A stretch of DNA of 64,000 bases from Burkholderiaceae bacterium 16. Lineage in GTDB: Bacteria > Pseudomonadota > Gammaproteobacteria > Burkholderiales > Burkholderiaceae. Shown piece by piece: positions 19,395-28,956 of this stretch. The number at the start of each line of letters is the position of its first letter. Position 1 is the stretch's first letter. The translations under genes were made by a program, and so were the position numbers. The notes below the pieces were generated by a model, which did no database searches, was not told where the DNA came from, and worked only from the letters and a program-made list of their open reading frames with translations. The DNA lies in the NCBI GenBank assembly GCA_000955785.1, contig JYOD01000020.1:1-64000 (forward strand). The letters are read 5' to 3'.

Positions 19395-19751
19395 CACCGC
19401 GCTTGCCGTCAGAGACAAAACCACGAAACCAGTAAGTCTCGAAGCTTCGTGGCCCTTTGCACCGCGTACGGCAGATGGCCGAATAGGCAGGGCGCCCGCC
19501 ATCGGGGGCCGCACCGCGAAACCCGTGTGGCCCGCATGGGCGCAGCCGGGGAAGCCGGTAGGACATGCCAGCCGACGCCACTGCCCGCACGACGGAATCA
19601 CTGCCGCCGAACAGCCTGATTGCTCTGCTCCCGGCAGGGTCGGCATTCTTTTCGTTAGTTTTCTTTGCCGACCGAAGCAAAGAAAAGTGACCGGCGTCCC
19701 CCGCAGGGGGATGTCGTACGCTGTTGGGTACAACAACCAACACCGCCAAAA
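19395..19751 (-). repeat. Right arm of the composite inverted repeat, with extra hairpins
   Basis: This is the inverted counterpart of 18859-19145, and longer. Between its outer and second conserved blocks it holds about 65 bases that the left arm lacks, including the hairpins TTTCTTTGC...GCAAAGAAA (about 19660-19684) and CCCCCGCAGGGGG (19698-19710). The centre (19146-19394) contains further GTTTCGTGG-type motifs in both orientations and no convincing gene. The element fills the whole gap between two convergent genes. Confidence 0.78.
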
Positions 19752-19774
19752 TCAAGGGCTCAAGAGCCCCCCGC

Positions 19775-20761
19775 TTACCCCCCAAACGCAGCAGCAGCCC
19801 GCTGCAACCGATCCCTAACCCCATCCCACTCACACCCATCCGGCAAGGCTTCAAACACCAGTCTCGAATACCCCTCCCGATCCAGCCTCCGCAACAACCG
19901 ATAAAGCTCTCGAGCATAAGCCTCAGCATCGGCAGGCGCCTGCACCCAAACGCACCGCGGATCGGCAGCCGCCTCGGCCCCCACCCATGCCACTTTGGCA
20001 TCAGCAGGCAAATCCGCCAACCGGGCCGGCAAATCGGCAGCGGAAGACAACGCCAGCGAAGTATGCGGCGCATAGTGCGCCTTAAGCGTCCCCGAAGCCC
20101 GCGGCGCAGCGGCATCCGGCGGCAAGGGCATCACGCCCAGGACCTGCGCCATCATCGCCGCGGTAATCGCGCCAGGTCGCAGCAATACGGGACCAATGCC
20201 CTGCTCCAGCCGCGACAGATCCACGATGGTCGATTCGATGCCAACCTCCACCCCATCGCCTTCGAGCACAAAGACGGCGTCGCCAAACTCATCCCGCACA
20301 TGCTGCGCGGTGGTCGGGCTGACCTGGCCGAACTTGTTGGCCGACGGCGCGGCAATGCCCCCTCGCCCGCGCTTGAAGCGCGCGAGCAGCGCCTGAGCGA
20401 CGGGATGCGAGGGGCAACGCAGGCCGATGCTGTCCTGCCCGCCGGCCACCGCTGCCGGGATATGACTGGCGCGCTTGAGGATCAGCGTGAGCGGGCCGGG
20501 CCAGAAGGCGTCGATCAGTTGCTGCGCGGCCGGCGGCACGTCGTCGACCCAGTAGCTGATATCGCCGCCGTCCACCACGTGCACGATGATCGGATGGTTG
20601 GACGGCCGGCCCTTGGCCGCGTAGATGCGGGCGATGGCCTGGGGGTTTTCCGCGTCGGCGCCGAGGCCGTAGACGGTCTCGGTGGGAAAGGCGACCAGCT
20701 CGCCGGCTTCCAGCAGTTGGACCGCTTGGTCAAGTTCGGCGGACGTGGGCATGCGCGACAT
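19775..20761 (-). CDS. tsaC2: Threonylcarbamoyl-AMP synthase, long Sua5 type
   Basis: Makes threonylcarbamoyl-AMP from threonine, bicarbonate and ATP for the t6A37 modification of ANN-decoding tRNAs. The 328-residue protein has the YrdC domain (FPTETVYGLGADA, KGRPSNHPIIVHV, FWPGPLTLIL, SANKFGQVSPT) at about residues 10-200, a linker, and the C-terminal Sua5 domain that distinguishes the long form from TsaC. ATG 20761 is used; ATG 20752 is an alternative. The last 40 or so codons drift to GGG, AGG and TTG usage, mirroring the end of the convergent dacB. Confidence 0.93.
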   Translation of the reverse strand: MSRMPTSAELDQAVQLLEAGELVAFPTETVYGLGADAENPQAIARIYAAKGRPSNHPIIVHVVDGGDISYWVDDVPPAAQQLIDAFWPGPLTLILKRASHIPAAVAGGQDSIGLRCPSHPVAQALLARFKRGRGGIAAPSANKFGQVSPTTAQHVRDEFGDAVFVLEGDGVEVGIESTIVDLSRLEQGIGPVLLRPGAITAAMMAQVLGVMPLPPDAAAPRASGTLKAHYAPHTSLALSSAADLPARLADLPADAKVAWVGAEAAADPRCVWVQAPADAEAYARELYRLLRRLDREGYSRLVFEALPDGCEWDGVRDRLQRAAAAFGG

Positions 20762-20875
20762 CGGGGATCTCTGGGGTGGGCGTTACTACAAAACTACAAA
20801 ACTACGAAGCTGCGAGACTACTAAAGCGGGAGAACCCGCCGGGCACGCCGACAGCGCACCCGGCCGGGCAAGCCT

Positions 20876-22120
20876 TCACGACTGGATGTGCAGCGCCTTC
20901 ATGGCAGCGTCGAACGCGCGGCCCGCATCGGCGGCTTCGCCGCCCACGCAGTTCACATGGCCCATCTTGCGCGAGGGGCGCGCATCGTTCTTGCCGTACA
21001 GGTGCAGCTTGGCGCCGGACTGCGCCACGACTTCGTCCCAGGCCGGCGTGCGCTCCAGACCGAACTCGAACCACACATCGCCCAGCAGGTTGAGCATCTT
21101 GCCCGCCGAATGCTGGCGCGTGCTGCCCAGCGGCAGGCGGGCCATGGCGCGCACCTGCTGCTCGAACTGGCTGGTTTCGCAGGCGTCCATGGTGATATGG
21201 CCTGAGTTGTGCGGGCGCGGCGCCATTTCGTTGGCGACCAGCGAGCCGTCCGTCAACACGAAGAACTCGATGCACAGCACGCCCACATACCCCATCTCGG
21301 TGGCGATGGCGGCGGCGGCGGCGCGGGCCCGCGCGGCGATCTCGTCGGAAACGCTGGTGGCGGGCATCACGGTGGAGAAGAGGATGCCGTCGCGGTGCAC
21401 GTTTTCGGCCAGCGGCCAGGTGGCGGTGCTGCCGTCGGCGGCACGCGCGGCCAGCACCGAGACCTCGTAGGCCAGCGGCAGCATCTTCTCCAGCACGCAG
21501 GGCACGTGCTGCATGGCGCGCCAGGCCGCGCGCACGTCTTCACGGCTCTTGACGCGGGCCTGGCCCTTGCCGTCGTACCCCATGCGTGCGGTCTTCAGGA
21601 TGCCCGGCAGCAGATCTTCGGGCAACTGGTCGACGTCGGCGTCATGCTGGATCACCCAGTGCGGCGCGGTGGGCACACCGGTGCGCTCGGCGCAGGAGGC
21701 GAAGAACTTCTTCTCGCCGATGCGATTCTGCGCGATCGACACGCAGTAGCCGCGCGGCGCCACAAAGGCGCCCAGTTGTTCGAGCCGGTCCAGCGAGAGC
21801 GACGGCACGTTCTCGAATTCGGTGCTCACCGCCGGGCACAGCCTGGCCATCTCGGCCAGCGCGGCTTCGTCGGTATAGGCCGCGCAGATATGCTTCTCGG
21901 CGATGGTGCCGGCCGGGCTGTCCTGGTCCGGATCAAGCACGCAGACCTTGTAGCCCATCGCCTGGGCGGCATGGGTGAACATGCGGCCGAGCTGGCCGCC
22001 GCCCAGCATGCCAAGCCAGGCGCCGGGCAGCACCGGCGCGCTGGGGTTGTCGATGCCGAACTCGGCACGCGACTCCGGCGTGTGGGCTTCGACCAGGTGG
22101 GGATGGATATCGGTGGGCAT
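20876..22120 (-). CDS. purK: N5-carboxyaminoimidazole ribonucleotide synthetase
   Basis: ATP-grasp enzyme of purine synthesis that carboxylates AIR to N5-CAIR. The 414-residue protein starts with about 28 extra residues before the core [22 protein letters not shown]. It shows the ATP-grasp lysine region ([14 protein letters not shown]) and the metal/substrate segment [26 protein letters not shown]. It lies 59 bases after purE, and the pair PurE/PurK acts sequentially. Co-directional with purC, fba and pyk. Confidence 0.95.
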   Translation of the reverse strand: MPTDIHPHLVEAHTPESRAEFGIDNPSAPVLPGAWLGMLGGGQLGRMFTHAAQAMGYKVCVLDPDQDSPAGTIAEKHICAAYTDEAALAEMARLCPAVSTEFENVPSLSLDRLEQLGAFVAPRGYCVSIAQNRIGEKKFFASCAERTGVPTAPHWVIQHDADVDQLPEDLLPGILKTARMGYDGKGQARVKSREDVRAAWRAMQHVPCVLEKMLPLAYEVSVLAARAADGSTATWPLAENVHRDGILFSTVMPATSVSDEIAARARAAAAAIATEMGYVGVLCIEFFVLTDGSLVANEMAPRPHNSGHITMDACETSQFEQQVRAMARLPLGSTRQHSAGKMLNLLGDVWFEFGLERTPAWDEVVAQSGAKLHLYGKNDARPSRKMGHVNCVGGEAADAGRAFDAAMKALHIQS

Positions 22121-22179
22121 TGCGCGTCTTTCCGGATTCGGGGCTTAAGCTAGTCGGCTGGTCTGGTAGTGCTTGCGAG

Positions 22180-22677
22180 TTATACCGGCAGCGTCATCGC
22201 GCGCGCAGCTTCGGTCTGCCTGGCACGGAACGCTTCCAGCGCCGCGGCCAGCGCGTCGTCGGTGGTGGCCAGCGTGGCGATGGCGTGCAGCGCGGCATTG
22301 GCGGCGCCGGCCTCGCCGATGGCGAAGGTGGCGACGGGCACGCCCTTGGGCATCTGCACGATCGACAGCAGCGAGTCCTCGCCGCGCAGGTAGCGCGACG
22401 GCACGGGCACGCCGAATACCGGCACGATGGTCTTGGCGGCGATCATGCCGGGCAGGTGCGCGGCACCGCCGGCACCGGCGATAATGGCGCGCAGGCCGCG
22501 TTCGCGCGCCGTGGCGGCGTATTCGAACATATCGTCGGCCATGCGGTGGGCGGATACCACGCGTGCTTCGAAGGCCACGCCAAAATCCTTCAGCATGGCG
22601 ACCGCGTTCTGCATCACGTCCCAGTCGGAACTGCTGCCCATCACAACGCCGACCAGCGGCTTGGCTGTATTGCTCAC
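22180..22677 (-). CDS. purE: N5-carboxyaminoimidazole ribonucleotide mutase, class I PurE
   Basis: Converts N5-CAIR to CAIR. The 165-residue protein contains [13 protein letters not shown] at the phosphate-binding N-terminus, [11 protein letters not shown] with the catalytic His, and [17 protein letters not shown]. The start is GTG 22677 with AAGGAT about 6 bases upstream. It lies between purC and purK in one transcription direction. Confidence 0.95.
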   Translation of the reverse strand: MSNTAKPLVGVVMGSSSDWDVMQNAVAMLKDFGVAFEARVVSAHRMADDMFEYAATARERGLRAIIAGAGGAAHLPGMIAAKTIVPVFGVPVPSRYLRGEDSLLSIVQMPKGVPVATFAIGEAGAANAALHAIATLATTDDALAAALEAFRARQTEAARAMTLPV

Positions 22678-22737
22678 GTTAAATCCTTAAATATCGTCTG
22701 GCGCCTGGTGGCGCCAGTCCTCGCCATCCGGCAATGA

Positions 22738-23646
22738 TTACTGCAGCTGCTCGCCGGTCAGGCGCGTCAGCGCCTCGCGGTACTTGGCGGCGGTCTTCTC
22801 GATCACGTCGGCCGGCAGCGCCGGTGCCGGCGCGGTCTTGGGCCACGGCTTGCCGTCAATGCGCACCGATTCCAGCCAGTCGCGCACGAACTGCTTGTCG
22901 AAGGACGGCGGGTTGGTGCCGACCTGGTACGAGTCCGCCGGCCAGAAGCGCGAGGAATCCGCGGTCAGCACTTCGTCCATCAGCGTCAGCGTGCCGTGCT
23001 CGTCCAGGCCGAACTCGAACTTGGTGTCGGCAATGATAATGCCGCGCGTGGCGGCATAGTCGGCCGCTTCCTTGTACAGGCGGATCGAGATGTCACGCAT
23101 CTGGCGGGCCAGGTCGGTGCCGATGCGGGCTTCGGTTTCGGCGAAGGAGATGTTCTCGTCATGCTCGCCCATCTCGGCCTTGGCGGCCGGGGTAAAGATC
23201 GGCTCGGGCAGCTTCTGCGCGTTCTGCAGGCCGGCGGGCAGTTCGATGCCGCAGACGCTGCCGGTAGCCTGGTAATCCTTCCAGCCGCTGCCGGCCAGGT
23301 AGCCGCGCACCACCGCTTCCACCAGGATCGGCTTGAGGCGCTTGACCACCACGGCGCGGCCTTGCACCTGCTCGACCTCGGCCGGGCTCACGACGCTCTC
23401 GGCGGTGACGCCGGTCTCGTGGTTCGGCACGATGTGGGCCAGCTTCTTGAACCAGAAATTGGCCATCTGGTTGAGCACGCGGCCCTTGGCCGGGATCGGC
23501 TCGCCCAGGATGACGTCGAAGGCCGACAGGCGGTCGGTGGTGACGATCAGCAGCTTGTCGTCGCCGACGGCGTAGTTGTCGCGGACCTTGCCGTGACCAA
23601 GCAGCGGCAGCGAAGTGATGGAGGACTGATAGAGAGCGTTCGACAT
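22738..23646 (-). CDS. purC: SAICAR synthetase
   Basis: Joins CAIR and aspartate in an ATP-dependent step of purine synthesis. The 302-residue protein has the family landmarks [21 protein letters not shown] (nucleotide loop), [32 protein letters not shown] and [28 protein letters not shown] metal/aspartate residues near positions 210-230. It is of the longer type that, unlike the E. coli enzyme, exceeds 290 residues. ATG 23646 is the conserved start; an upstream in-frame codon would add residues not seen in homologues. Confidence 0.94.
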   Translation of the reverse strand: MSNALYQSSITSLPLLGHGKVRDNYAVGDDKLLIVTTDRLSAFDVILGEPIPAKGRVLNQMANFWFKKLAHIVPNHETGVTAESVVSPAEVEQVQGRAVVVKRLKPILVEAVVRGYLAGSGWKDYQATGSVCGIELPAGLQNAQKLPEPIFTPAAKAEMGEHDENISFAETEARIGTDLARQMRDISIRLYKEAADYAATRGIIIADTKFEFGLDEHGTLTLMDEVLTADSSRFWPADSYQVGTNPPSFDKQFVRDWLESVRIDGKPWPKTAPAPALPADVIEKTAAKYREALTRLTGEQLQ

Positions 23647-23729
23647 GGTGGTTCCGATAGGAGGCACTAACAGAATGATCCAGCATGATCCCGAGTGATC
23701 CTGCGCATCATTTTGTTAGCGCCTCTCGG

Positions 23730-23752
23730 GCCCCGGCAACATGCGCCGGGGC
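23730..23752. terminator. Hairpin between fba and purC
   Basis: An 8-bp GC stem, GCCCCGGC / GCCGGGGC, with a 7-base loop lies in the 173-base gap between fba and purC. There is no T-run on either side, so it may act as an mRNA stabiliser or weak attenuator rather than an intrinsic terminator. Confidence 0.4.
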
Positions 23753-23819
23753 CTGAAAAGCGTCGTCCCCGCGCCTCTCCTTGTTACGGGATCAGGGCGG
23801 GGACGGCACGGGGTTCAGC

Positions 23820-24884
23820 TTACTGCACGACCTGGGCGAGTTCGCCCGACTTGTACTTCTGCGCAACGGCGTCCAGCGAGACCGGCTTGATCTTGGATGC
23901 CTGGCCTTCGCAGCCGAAGGCGATGTAGCGTGCCTTGCAAACCAGCTTGGCGGCTTCGCGGGCCGGCTTCAGGTACTCGCGCGGATCGAACTTGCTGGGG
24001 TTCTCGGCAAAGAAGCGGCGGATCGCGCCGGTCATGGCAAGGCGGATATCGGTGTCGATATTGATCTTGCGCACGCCGAACTTGATGGCTTCCTGGATTT
24101 CCTCGACCGGCACGCCGTAGGTTTCCTTCATGTCGCCGCCGAACTGGCGGATTTCGGCCAGCAGTTCCTGGGGCACCGAGGACGAGCCGTGCATCACCAG
24201 GTGGGTGTTGGGGATGCGGGCGTGGATTTCCTTGATGCGGTTGATCGCCAGGATGTCGCCGGTGGGCTTGCGGGTGAACTTGTAGGCGCCGTGCGAGGTG
24301 CCGATGGCGATGGCCAGGGCGTCGAGCTGGGTGGCCTTGACGAAGTCGGCGGCCTGTTCCGGGTCGGTCAGCAGCATGGAGTGATCCAGCTTGCCTTCGG
24401 CGCCGATGCCGTCTTCCTCGCCGGCTTCGCCGGTTTCGAGCGAGCCCAGGCAGCCAAGTTCACCTTCGACGGTCACGCCGATGGCGTGCGACATCTGCAC
24501 CACCTTGCGGGTTACGTCGACGTTGTATTCGTAGTCGGCCGGGGTCTTGCCGTCTTCACGCAGCGAGCCGTCCATCATCACGGAGGAGAAACCCAGGTCG
24601 ATCGCGGCCTGGCAGATCACCGGCGACTGCCCGTGATCTTGGTGCATCACCACCGGGATATGCGGGTAGGCTTCCACGGCGGCTTCGATCAGGTGGCGCA
24701 GAAAGTGCTCGCCGGCATACTTGCGCGCGCCCGCGGAGGCTTGCATGATCACCGGCGCATTGACCTCGTCGGCGGCCTGCATGATGGCCTGAACCTGTTC
24801 CAGGTTGTTCACGTTGAAAGCGGGCAGACCGTAGCCGTTTTCGGCGGCGTGGTCGAGCAGCTGGCGCATCGATACGAGTGGCAT
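23820..24884 (-). CDS. fba: Class II fructose-1,6-bisphosphate aldolase
   Basis: Zinc-dependent aldolase of glycolysis, gluconeogenesis and the Calvin cycle. The 354-residue protein carries the zinc-binding HQDHGQ (after YPHIPVVM), the second signature [19 protein letters not shown], and the late [14 protein letters not shown]is motif, typical of the class IIB (CbbA-like) enzymes. A TAGGAG site precedes ATG 24884. The 125-base gap after pyk could hold a separate promoter; a GCATA...TATGC palindrome is visible there near 24938-24953. Confidence 0.94.
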   Translation of the reverse strand: MPLVSMRQLLDHAAENGYGLPAFNVNNLEQVQAIMQAADEVNAPVIMQASAGARKYAGEHFLRHLIEAAVEAYPHIPVVMHQDHGQSPVICQAAIDLGFSSVMMDGSLREDGKTPADYEYNVDVTRKVVQMSHAIGVTVEGELGCLGSLETGEAGEEDGIGAEGKLDHSMLLTDPEQAADFVKATQLDALAIAIGTSHGAYKFTRKPTGDILAINRIKEIHARIPNTHLVMHGSSSVPQELLAEIRQFGGDMKETYGVPVEEIQEAIKFGVRKINIDTDIRLAMTGAIRRFFAENPSKFDPREYLKPAREAAKLVCKARYIAFGCEGQASKIKPVSLDAVAQKYKSGELAQVVQ

Positions 24885-25009
24885 GTCAAAACTCCTAAAG
24901 AAAGAATGGGGTGTCTCGGTATTCGTTTATTCGTCTTTGCATACTGAAATATGCATATTCGGCTGATCCTGCGCGCACGGCGGCCGGCGTTCTGTCCGGC
25001 GCGGCACAC

Positions 25010-26446
25010 TCAGGCGCCGACGCGGACAATCTTCAGCGTATTGGTGCCGCCCGGCTGGCCCATCGGCTCGCCAACGGTCAGCACGATAAAATCGCCGCGC
25101 TGCACAACGCCGCGCGACAGCAAGAGTTCCTCGGCCTGTTCCAGCGCGGTATCGCGGTCGGCGCTGGCTTCCAGCGGCAGCGGCACCACATTGCGGTAGA
25201 GCTGCATCTTGCGTTGCGAGGCCAGGTTGGGCGTCATCGCGTAGATCGGCACATGGATGCGGTGCCGGCTCATCCACAGCGCGGTGGCGCCGGAATCGGT
25301 CAGCGCGGCGATGGCCTTCACCTGCAAATGATAGGCGGTGAACAGCGCTCCCATGGCGATCGACTGGTCGATGCGGCCAAAGGTCTGGTTGAGGAAATCG
25401 GTGTCGAGCTGGACCACCTCGGATTTCTCCGCCTCGACGCAGACCGCGGCCATGGCTTCCACGGTTTCCACCGGATAGCGGCCGGCGGCGGTCTCGGCCG
25501 ACAGCATCACGGCGTCGGTGCCGTCCAGCACGGCGTTGGCCACGTCCGACACCTCGGCGCGCGTCGGCACCGGGTTGACGATCATGCTCTCCATCATCTG
25601 GGTAGCGGTGATGGTCAGCTTGTTGGCCTCGCGCGCCAGCCGGATCATGCGCTTTTGCAGCGCCGGCACGGCCGCGTTGCCCACTTCCACGGCCAGGTCG
25701 CCGCGGGCCACCATGATGCCGTCGGAGGCCTGCAGGATCTCTTCCAGCACGCCCGGGCGGATCGCCTCGGCGCGCTCGATCTTGGCGATCATGCGAGCCT
25801 TGTGCTGGTGCGGCTGGCCGGCCACGGCGGCGAGCTGGCGGGCCATTTCCATATCGGTGGCGTTCTTTGGAAAGCTCACCGCGACATAGTCCGCGCCCAG
25901 CGCCATGGCGGTCTTGATGTCTTCCATGTCCTTGGCGGTCAGCGCCGGCGCCGACAGGCCGCCGCCCTGGCGGTTGATGCCCTTGTTGTTGGACAGCTCG
26001 CCGCCGATCCGGACGGTGGTGAAGATCTCGTGGCCGAGCACGCGGTCCACCACCAGCACGATCAGGCCGTCGTTGAGCAGCAGCAGGTCGCCCGGGCCCA
26101 CGTCGCGCGGCAGGTCTTCATAATCCAGGCCCGCCCGCTCCTGGCTGCCCAGGGTGCAGGTGGAATCAAGGATGAAAGCGTCGCCCGGCTGCAGCGTGAT
26201 CTTGCCGTTCTCGAACTTGCCGACGCGGATCTTCGGCCCTTGCAGGTCGGCCATGATGGCGACTTCCCGGCCGCAGGCCCGGGCCGCCTCGCGCACCAGG
26301 CGGGCGCGCTCGATATGGTCCGCGGCTACGCCGTGGGAGAAGTTCAGGCGCACCACGTCGACCCCTGCCGCGATCATGCGCGTGAGCATTTCCAGCGTGC
26401 TGGAGGCGGGACCGATGGTGGCGACAATCTTGGTCGAGCGGGTCAT
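25010..26446 (-). CDS. pyk: Pyruvate kinase
   Basis: Last step of glycolysis, phosphoenolpyruvate plus ADP to pyruvate plus ATP. The 478-residue protein starts MTRSTKIVATIGPASST, has VDVVRLNFSHG near residue 35, the catalytic-lysine region KIERAEAI, MVARGDLAVEVG, and the MLSAETAAGRYPVE effector hinge. It starts 13 bases after the DUF4349 lipoprotein gene and has AAGGAAG upstream, so it belongs to the pgk transcription unit. Confidence 0.95.
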   Translation of the reverse strand: MTRSTKIVATIGPASSTLEMLTRMIAAGVDVVRLNFSHGVAADHIERARLVREAARACGREVAIMADLQGPKIRVGKFENGKITLQPGDAFILDSTCTLGSQERAGLDYEDLPRDVGPGDLLLLNDGLIVLVVDRVLGHEIFTTVRIGGELSNNKGINRQGGGLSAPALTAKDMEDIKTAMALGADYVAVSFPKNATDMEMARQLAAVAGQPHQHKARMIAKIERAEAIRPGVLEEILQASDGIMVARGDLAVEVGNAAVPALQKRMIRLAREANKLTITATQMMESMIVNPVPTRAEVSDVANAVLDGTDAVMLSAETAAGRYPVETVEAMAAVCVEAEKSEVVQLDTDFLNQTFGRIDQSIAMGALFTAYHLQVKAIAALTDSGATALWMSRHRIHVPIYAMTPNLASQRKMQLYRNVVPLPLEASADRDTALEQAEELLLSRGVVQRGDFIVLTVGEPMGQPGGTNTLKIVRVGA

Positions 26447-26459
26447 TGGCAATTCTTCC

Positions 26460-27389
26460 TTATCGAGGGCCAGCGCCGTCCGGCGACGCCGGCACGGCTT
26501 GCTTCCTGCGCGCCACGCGGCGCCGGCGCCAGGCCAGCGCCAGCCACAGCAGCGGCACGCCAACCAGCAACCACGGCAGCGCGCCGGCGGCCACGCGGAT
26601 CAGCATGGCCAGGCTGCCGAGGAACAACTCGGCGATATCGTTTAAAGCGTCGCGCAGCGGCGATACCTTTCGTTGGCTGACAAAGCTCTCGCGCGCAACG
26701 AAGTCGATACGGACTTCGTTGCGGTCGGTTTGCGCCGCCAGCATCTTGCGCAGGCCGTGGATGGTATCCAATTCGCCCTGCACGCGCGCCAGTTCGCGCT
26801 CCAGCTCGATCACGTCGCGCAGCGGGCCGCGCGCGTTCTGCAGCATGGCGCGCAGGCGGTCGCGCAGCTCGGTGGTGTTCTTGATGCGGGCCTCGGCATC
26901 GATCACCTGGTCGGTCTTGTCTTCGCTCGACACGGCATTGGATACCACCGTGCCGCCTTGCTCCGCCGCTTTCAGCAGGTCCGGCAAGGATTTCGGCGCG
27001 ATGCGCGCGCGCAGCTCGCCACGCGGCGATGCGCCATCGCGGCTGCGCGTGAAACCCGCCTCCAGCAACTCGCAGCCCAGCGCCTGGCAACGTTGCACCA
27101 CGCTCTTCCAGCCGGCCTCCAGGGCATCGGCGGTGTTCTCCACCGTCAATGCGTACTTGAGCGCGAGGTAGCGGCGCTCCGCTTCCTGCTGCCCTCCCTG
27201 TCCACCCTGCCCGCGCGCCATTTCCGCCGCGGCCATGCCCGCGGCCGGCGCGGCAGCCAGGGTGCGCCCGTCGGGCGCGCCGCCCGGGCGGCCGCAGGCG
27301 GCCAGGGCCAGCAGCATCGCGGCCAGCGGCAACGCTGCCAGGCCGCGCCTGCCGCCCATGTCCCCGCCAATCCCGCGCAGAGCCGTCAC
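26460..27389 (-). CDS. DUF4349-domain lipoprotein
   Basis: Predicted lipoprotein anchored at both ends. The signal peptide has lipobox LALAAC, and an Ala/Gly/Gln-rich linker follows. A DUF4349 domain (about residues 75-250) includes a coiled-coil stretch ARIKNTTELRDRLRAMLQ through ELERELARVQGELDTIHGL, and a C-terminal transmembrane helix (LPWLLVGVPLLWLALAW) ends in an Arg-rich tail. GTG 27389 lies 2 bases after the pgk stop; ATG 27359 is the alternative and leaves a standard signal peptide. Function unknown. Its location inside the pgk-pyk unit is constant reading direction with short gaps, so it is co-transcribed with glycolytic genes. Confidence 0.82.
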   Translation of the reverse strand: MTALRGIGGDMGGRRGLAALPLAAMLLALAACGRPGGAPDGRTLAAAPAAGMAAAEMARGQGGQGGQQEAERRYLALKYALTVENTADALEAGWKSVVQRCQALGCELLEAGFTRSRDGASPRGELRARIAPKSLPDLLKAAEQGGTVVSNAVSSEDKTDQVIDAEARIKNTTELRDRLRAMLQNARGPLRDVIELERELARVQGELDTIHGLRKMLAAQTDRNEVRIDFVARESFVSQRKVSPLRDALNDIAELFLGSLAMLIRVAAGALPWLLVGVPLLWLALAWRRRRVARRKQAVPASPDGAGPR

Positions 27390-27391
27390 CC

Positions 27392-28600
27392 TTAGCCCGC
27401 GGCGCGCTGTTCCAGCACCTCGAAGGCGGGCAGCTTCTTGCCCTCCAGGAACTCCAGGAAGGCGCCACCGCCGGTGGAGATATAGCCCACGCGGTCAGCG
27501 ATGCCATATTTGGCGATGGCCGCCAGCGTGTCGCCGCCACCGGCGATCGAGAAGGCCTTGGACTCGGCAATGGCATGCGCCAGCACCTGCGTGCCGTTGC
27601 TGAACTGGTCGAATTCGAACACGCCGACCGGGCCGTTCCACACGATGGTGCAGGCGGCCTTGAGCTGCTCGGCCAGCATCTGCGCGGTCTTGGGGCCAAT
27701 GTCGAGGATCATGTCGTCGTCGGCCACTTCCTTCGCATCCTTGACGGTAGCCGTGGCGGTGGCGCTGAATTCCTTGGCGCACACCACGTCCACGGGGATC
27801 GGCACCGAAGCGCCGCGCGCGGCCATCAGGCCGATGATGGTGCGGGCATCGGCTACCAGGTCCGGCTCGGCCAGCGACTTGCCGATCTTGAGGCCGGCCG
27901 CCAGCATGAAGGTATTGGCAATGCCGCCGCCGACGATCAGGTTGTCGACCTTGCTGGCCAGCGTCTTGAGGATGGTCAGCTTGGTGGACACCTTGGAACC
28001 GGCGACGATCGCCACCAGCGGGCGCGCAGGCTGGCCCAGGGCCTTGCCCAGCGCATCGATCTCGGCGGCCAGAAGAGGGCCGGCGCAGGCGATGGGGGCG
28101 TACCTGGCAATGCCGTGGGTGGTGGCCTCCGCGCGGTGCGCGGTGCCGAAGGCGTCGTTCACATAGACGTCGCACAGCCTGGCCATCTTCTGCGCCAGTT
28201 CGTCGCTGTTCTTCTTCTCGCCCTTGTTGATGCGGCAGTTTTCCAGCAGCACCACTTCACCGGGCTTGACCTCGCTGACTTCGCCGGTGCCGTCGACCCA
28301 GTTCTGCACGAGCTTGACGGGCTTGCCGAGCAGTTCGCCCAGGCGCGCGGCTACGGGGGCAAGCGAATCCTCGGGCTTGAACTCGCCTTCGGTGGGGCGG
28401 CCCAGGTGCGACGTCACCATGACGGCAGCGCCGGCCTTGAGGCAAGCCTCGATGGCGGGCACCGAGGCGCGGATACGGGTGTCTTCGGTGATATTGCCGG
28501 CGTCATCCTGCGGCACGTTCAGGTCGGCGCGGATAAAAACACGCTTGCCGGCAATTTTGCCTTCGGAGATGAGATCGGAAAGACGCAGGACAGAGGTCAT
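27392..28600 (-). CDS. pgk: Phosphoglycerate kinase
   Basis: Transfers the phosphate of 1,3-bisphosphoglycerate to ADP. The 402-residue enzyme begins [10 protein letters not shown] and shows [15 protein letters not shown], the substrate-binding [10 protein letters not shown] and HLGRPTEG segments, [10 protein letters not shown] (nucleotide lobe), and the C-terminal [13 protein letters not shown] motif. ATG 28600 is the conserved start. First gene of the pgk-DUF4349-pyk unit; the 356 bases upstream, shared with the divergent LuxR gene, should contain its promoter, though I cannot point to a convincing one. Confidence 0.95.
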   Translation of the reverse strand: MTSVLRLSDLISEGKIAGKRVFIRADLNVPQDDAGNITEDTRIRASVPAIEACLKAGAAVMVTSHLGRPTEGEFKPEDSLAPVAARLGELLGKPVKLVQNWVDGTGEVSEVKPGEVVLLENCRINKGEKKNSDELAQKMARLCDVYVNDAFGTAHRAEATTHGIARYAPIACAGPLLAAEIDALGKALGQPARPLVAIVAGSKVSTKLTILKTLASKVDNLIVGGGIANTFMLAAGLKIGKSLAEPDLVADARTIIGLMAARGASVPIPVDVVCAKEFSATATATVKDAKEVADDDMILDIGPKTAQMLAEQLKAACTIVWNGPVGVFEFDQFSNGTQVLAHAIAESKAFSIAGGGDTLAAIAKYGIADRVGYISTGGGAFLEFLEGKKLPAFEVLEQRAAG

Positions 28601-28956
28601 GGCGGTGGCTGGAGAGCGAAAATCGGGGAAAATCGGCATTTTACCTGATCGCAAGGGCCATTTTGCGTGATTGGAACCACGATGCGCCCTCCTGCGGGTG
28701 CCGTATTAGCCATATGCGACGGCCAACGTGCCGCGCTCTTGCAACGCACCCCCTGAAGGAAGGGTGCGCCAATCGGCCTGGGTCTCGTACGCTCATGTCG
28801 AAGCGAGCGATGCATGCACAAAAATATGCACGCAAAAACATAGCCGGAGGCCCGCTACAGACGGGACCCAAGGAACGGGAGCCGGGCACGCCCAGCAATG
28901 AGCGGCGCCGGCGCCACACGGCTGATGCCGTTGTCGCGAAGGCAGGGGGGTTAATC

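Noticed and set aside
18830..19736. Short frames on both strands inside the inverted-repeat region
   Set aside because: Similar text appears on both strands only because the DNA is an inverted repeat; frames are interrupted, lack ribosome-binding sites and show no known domain.
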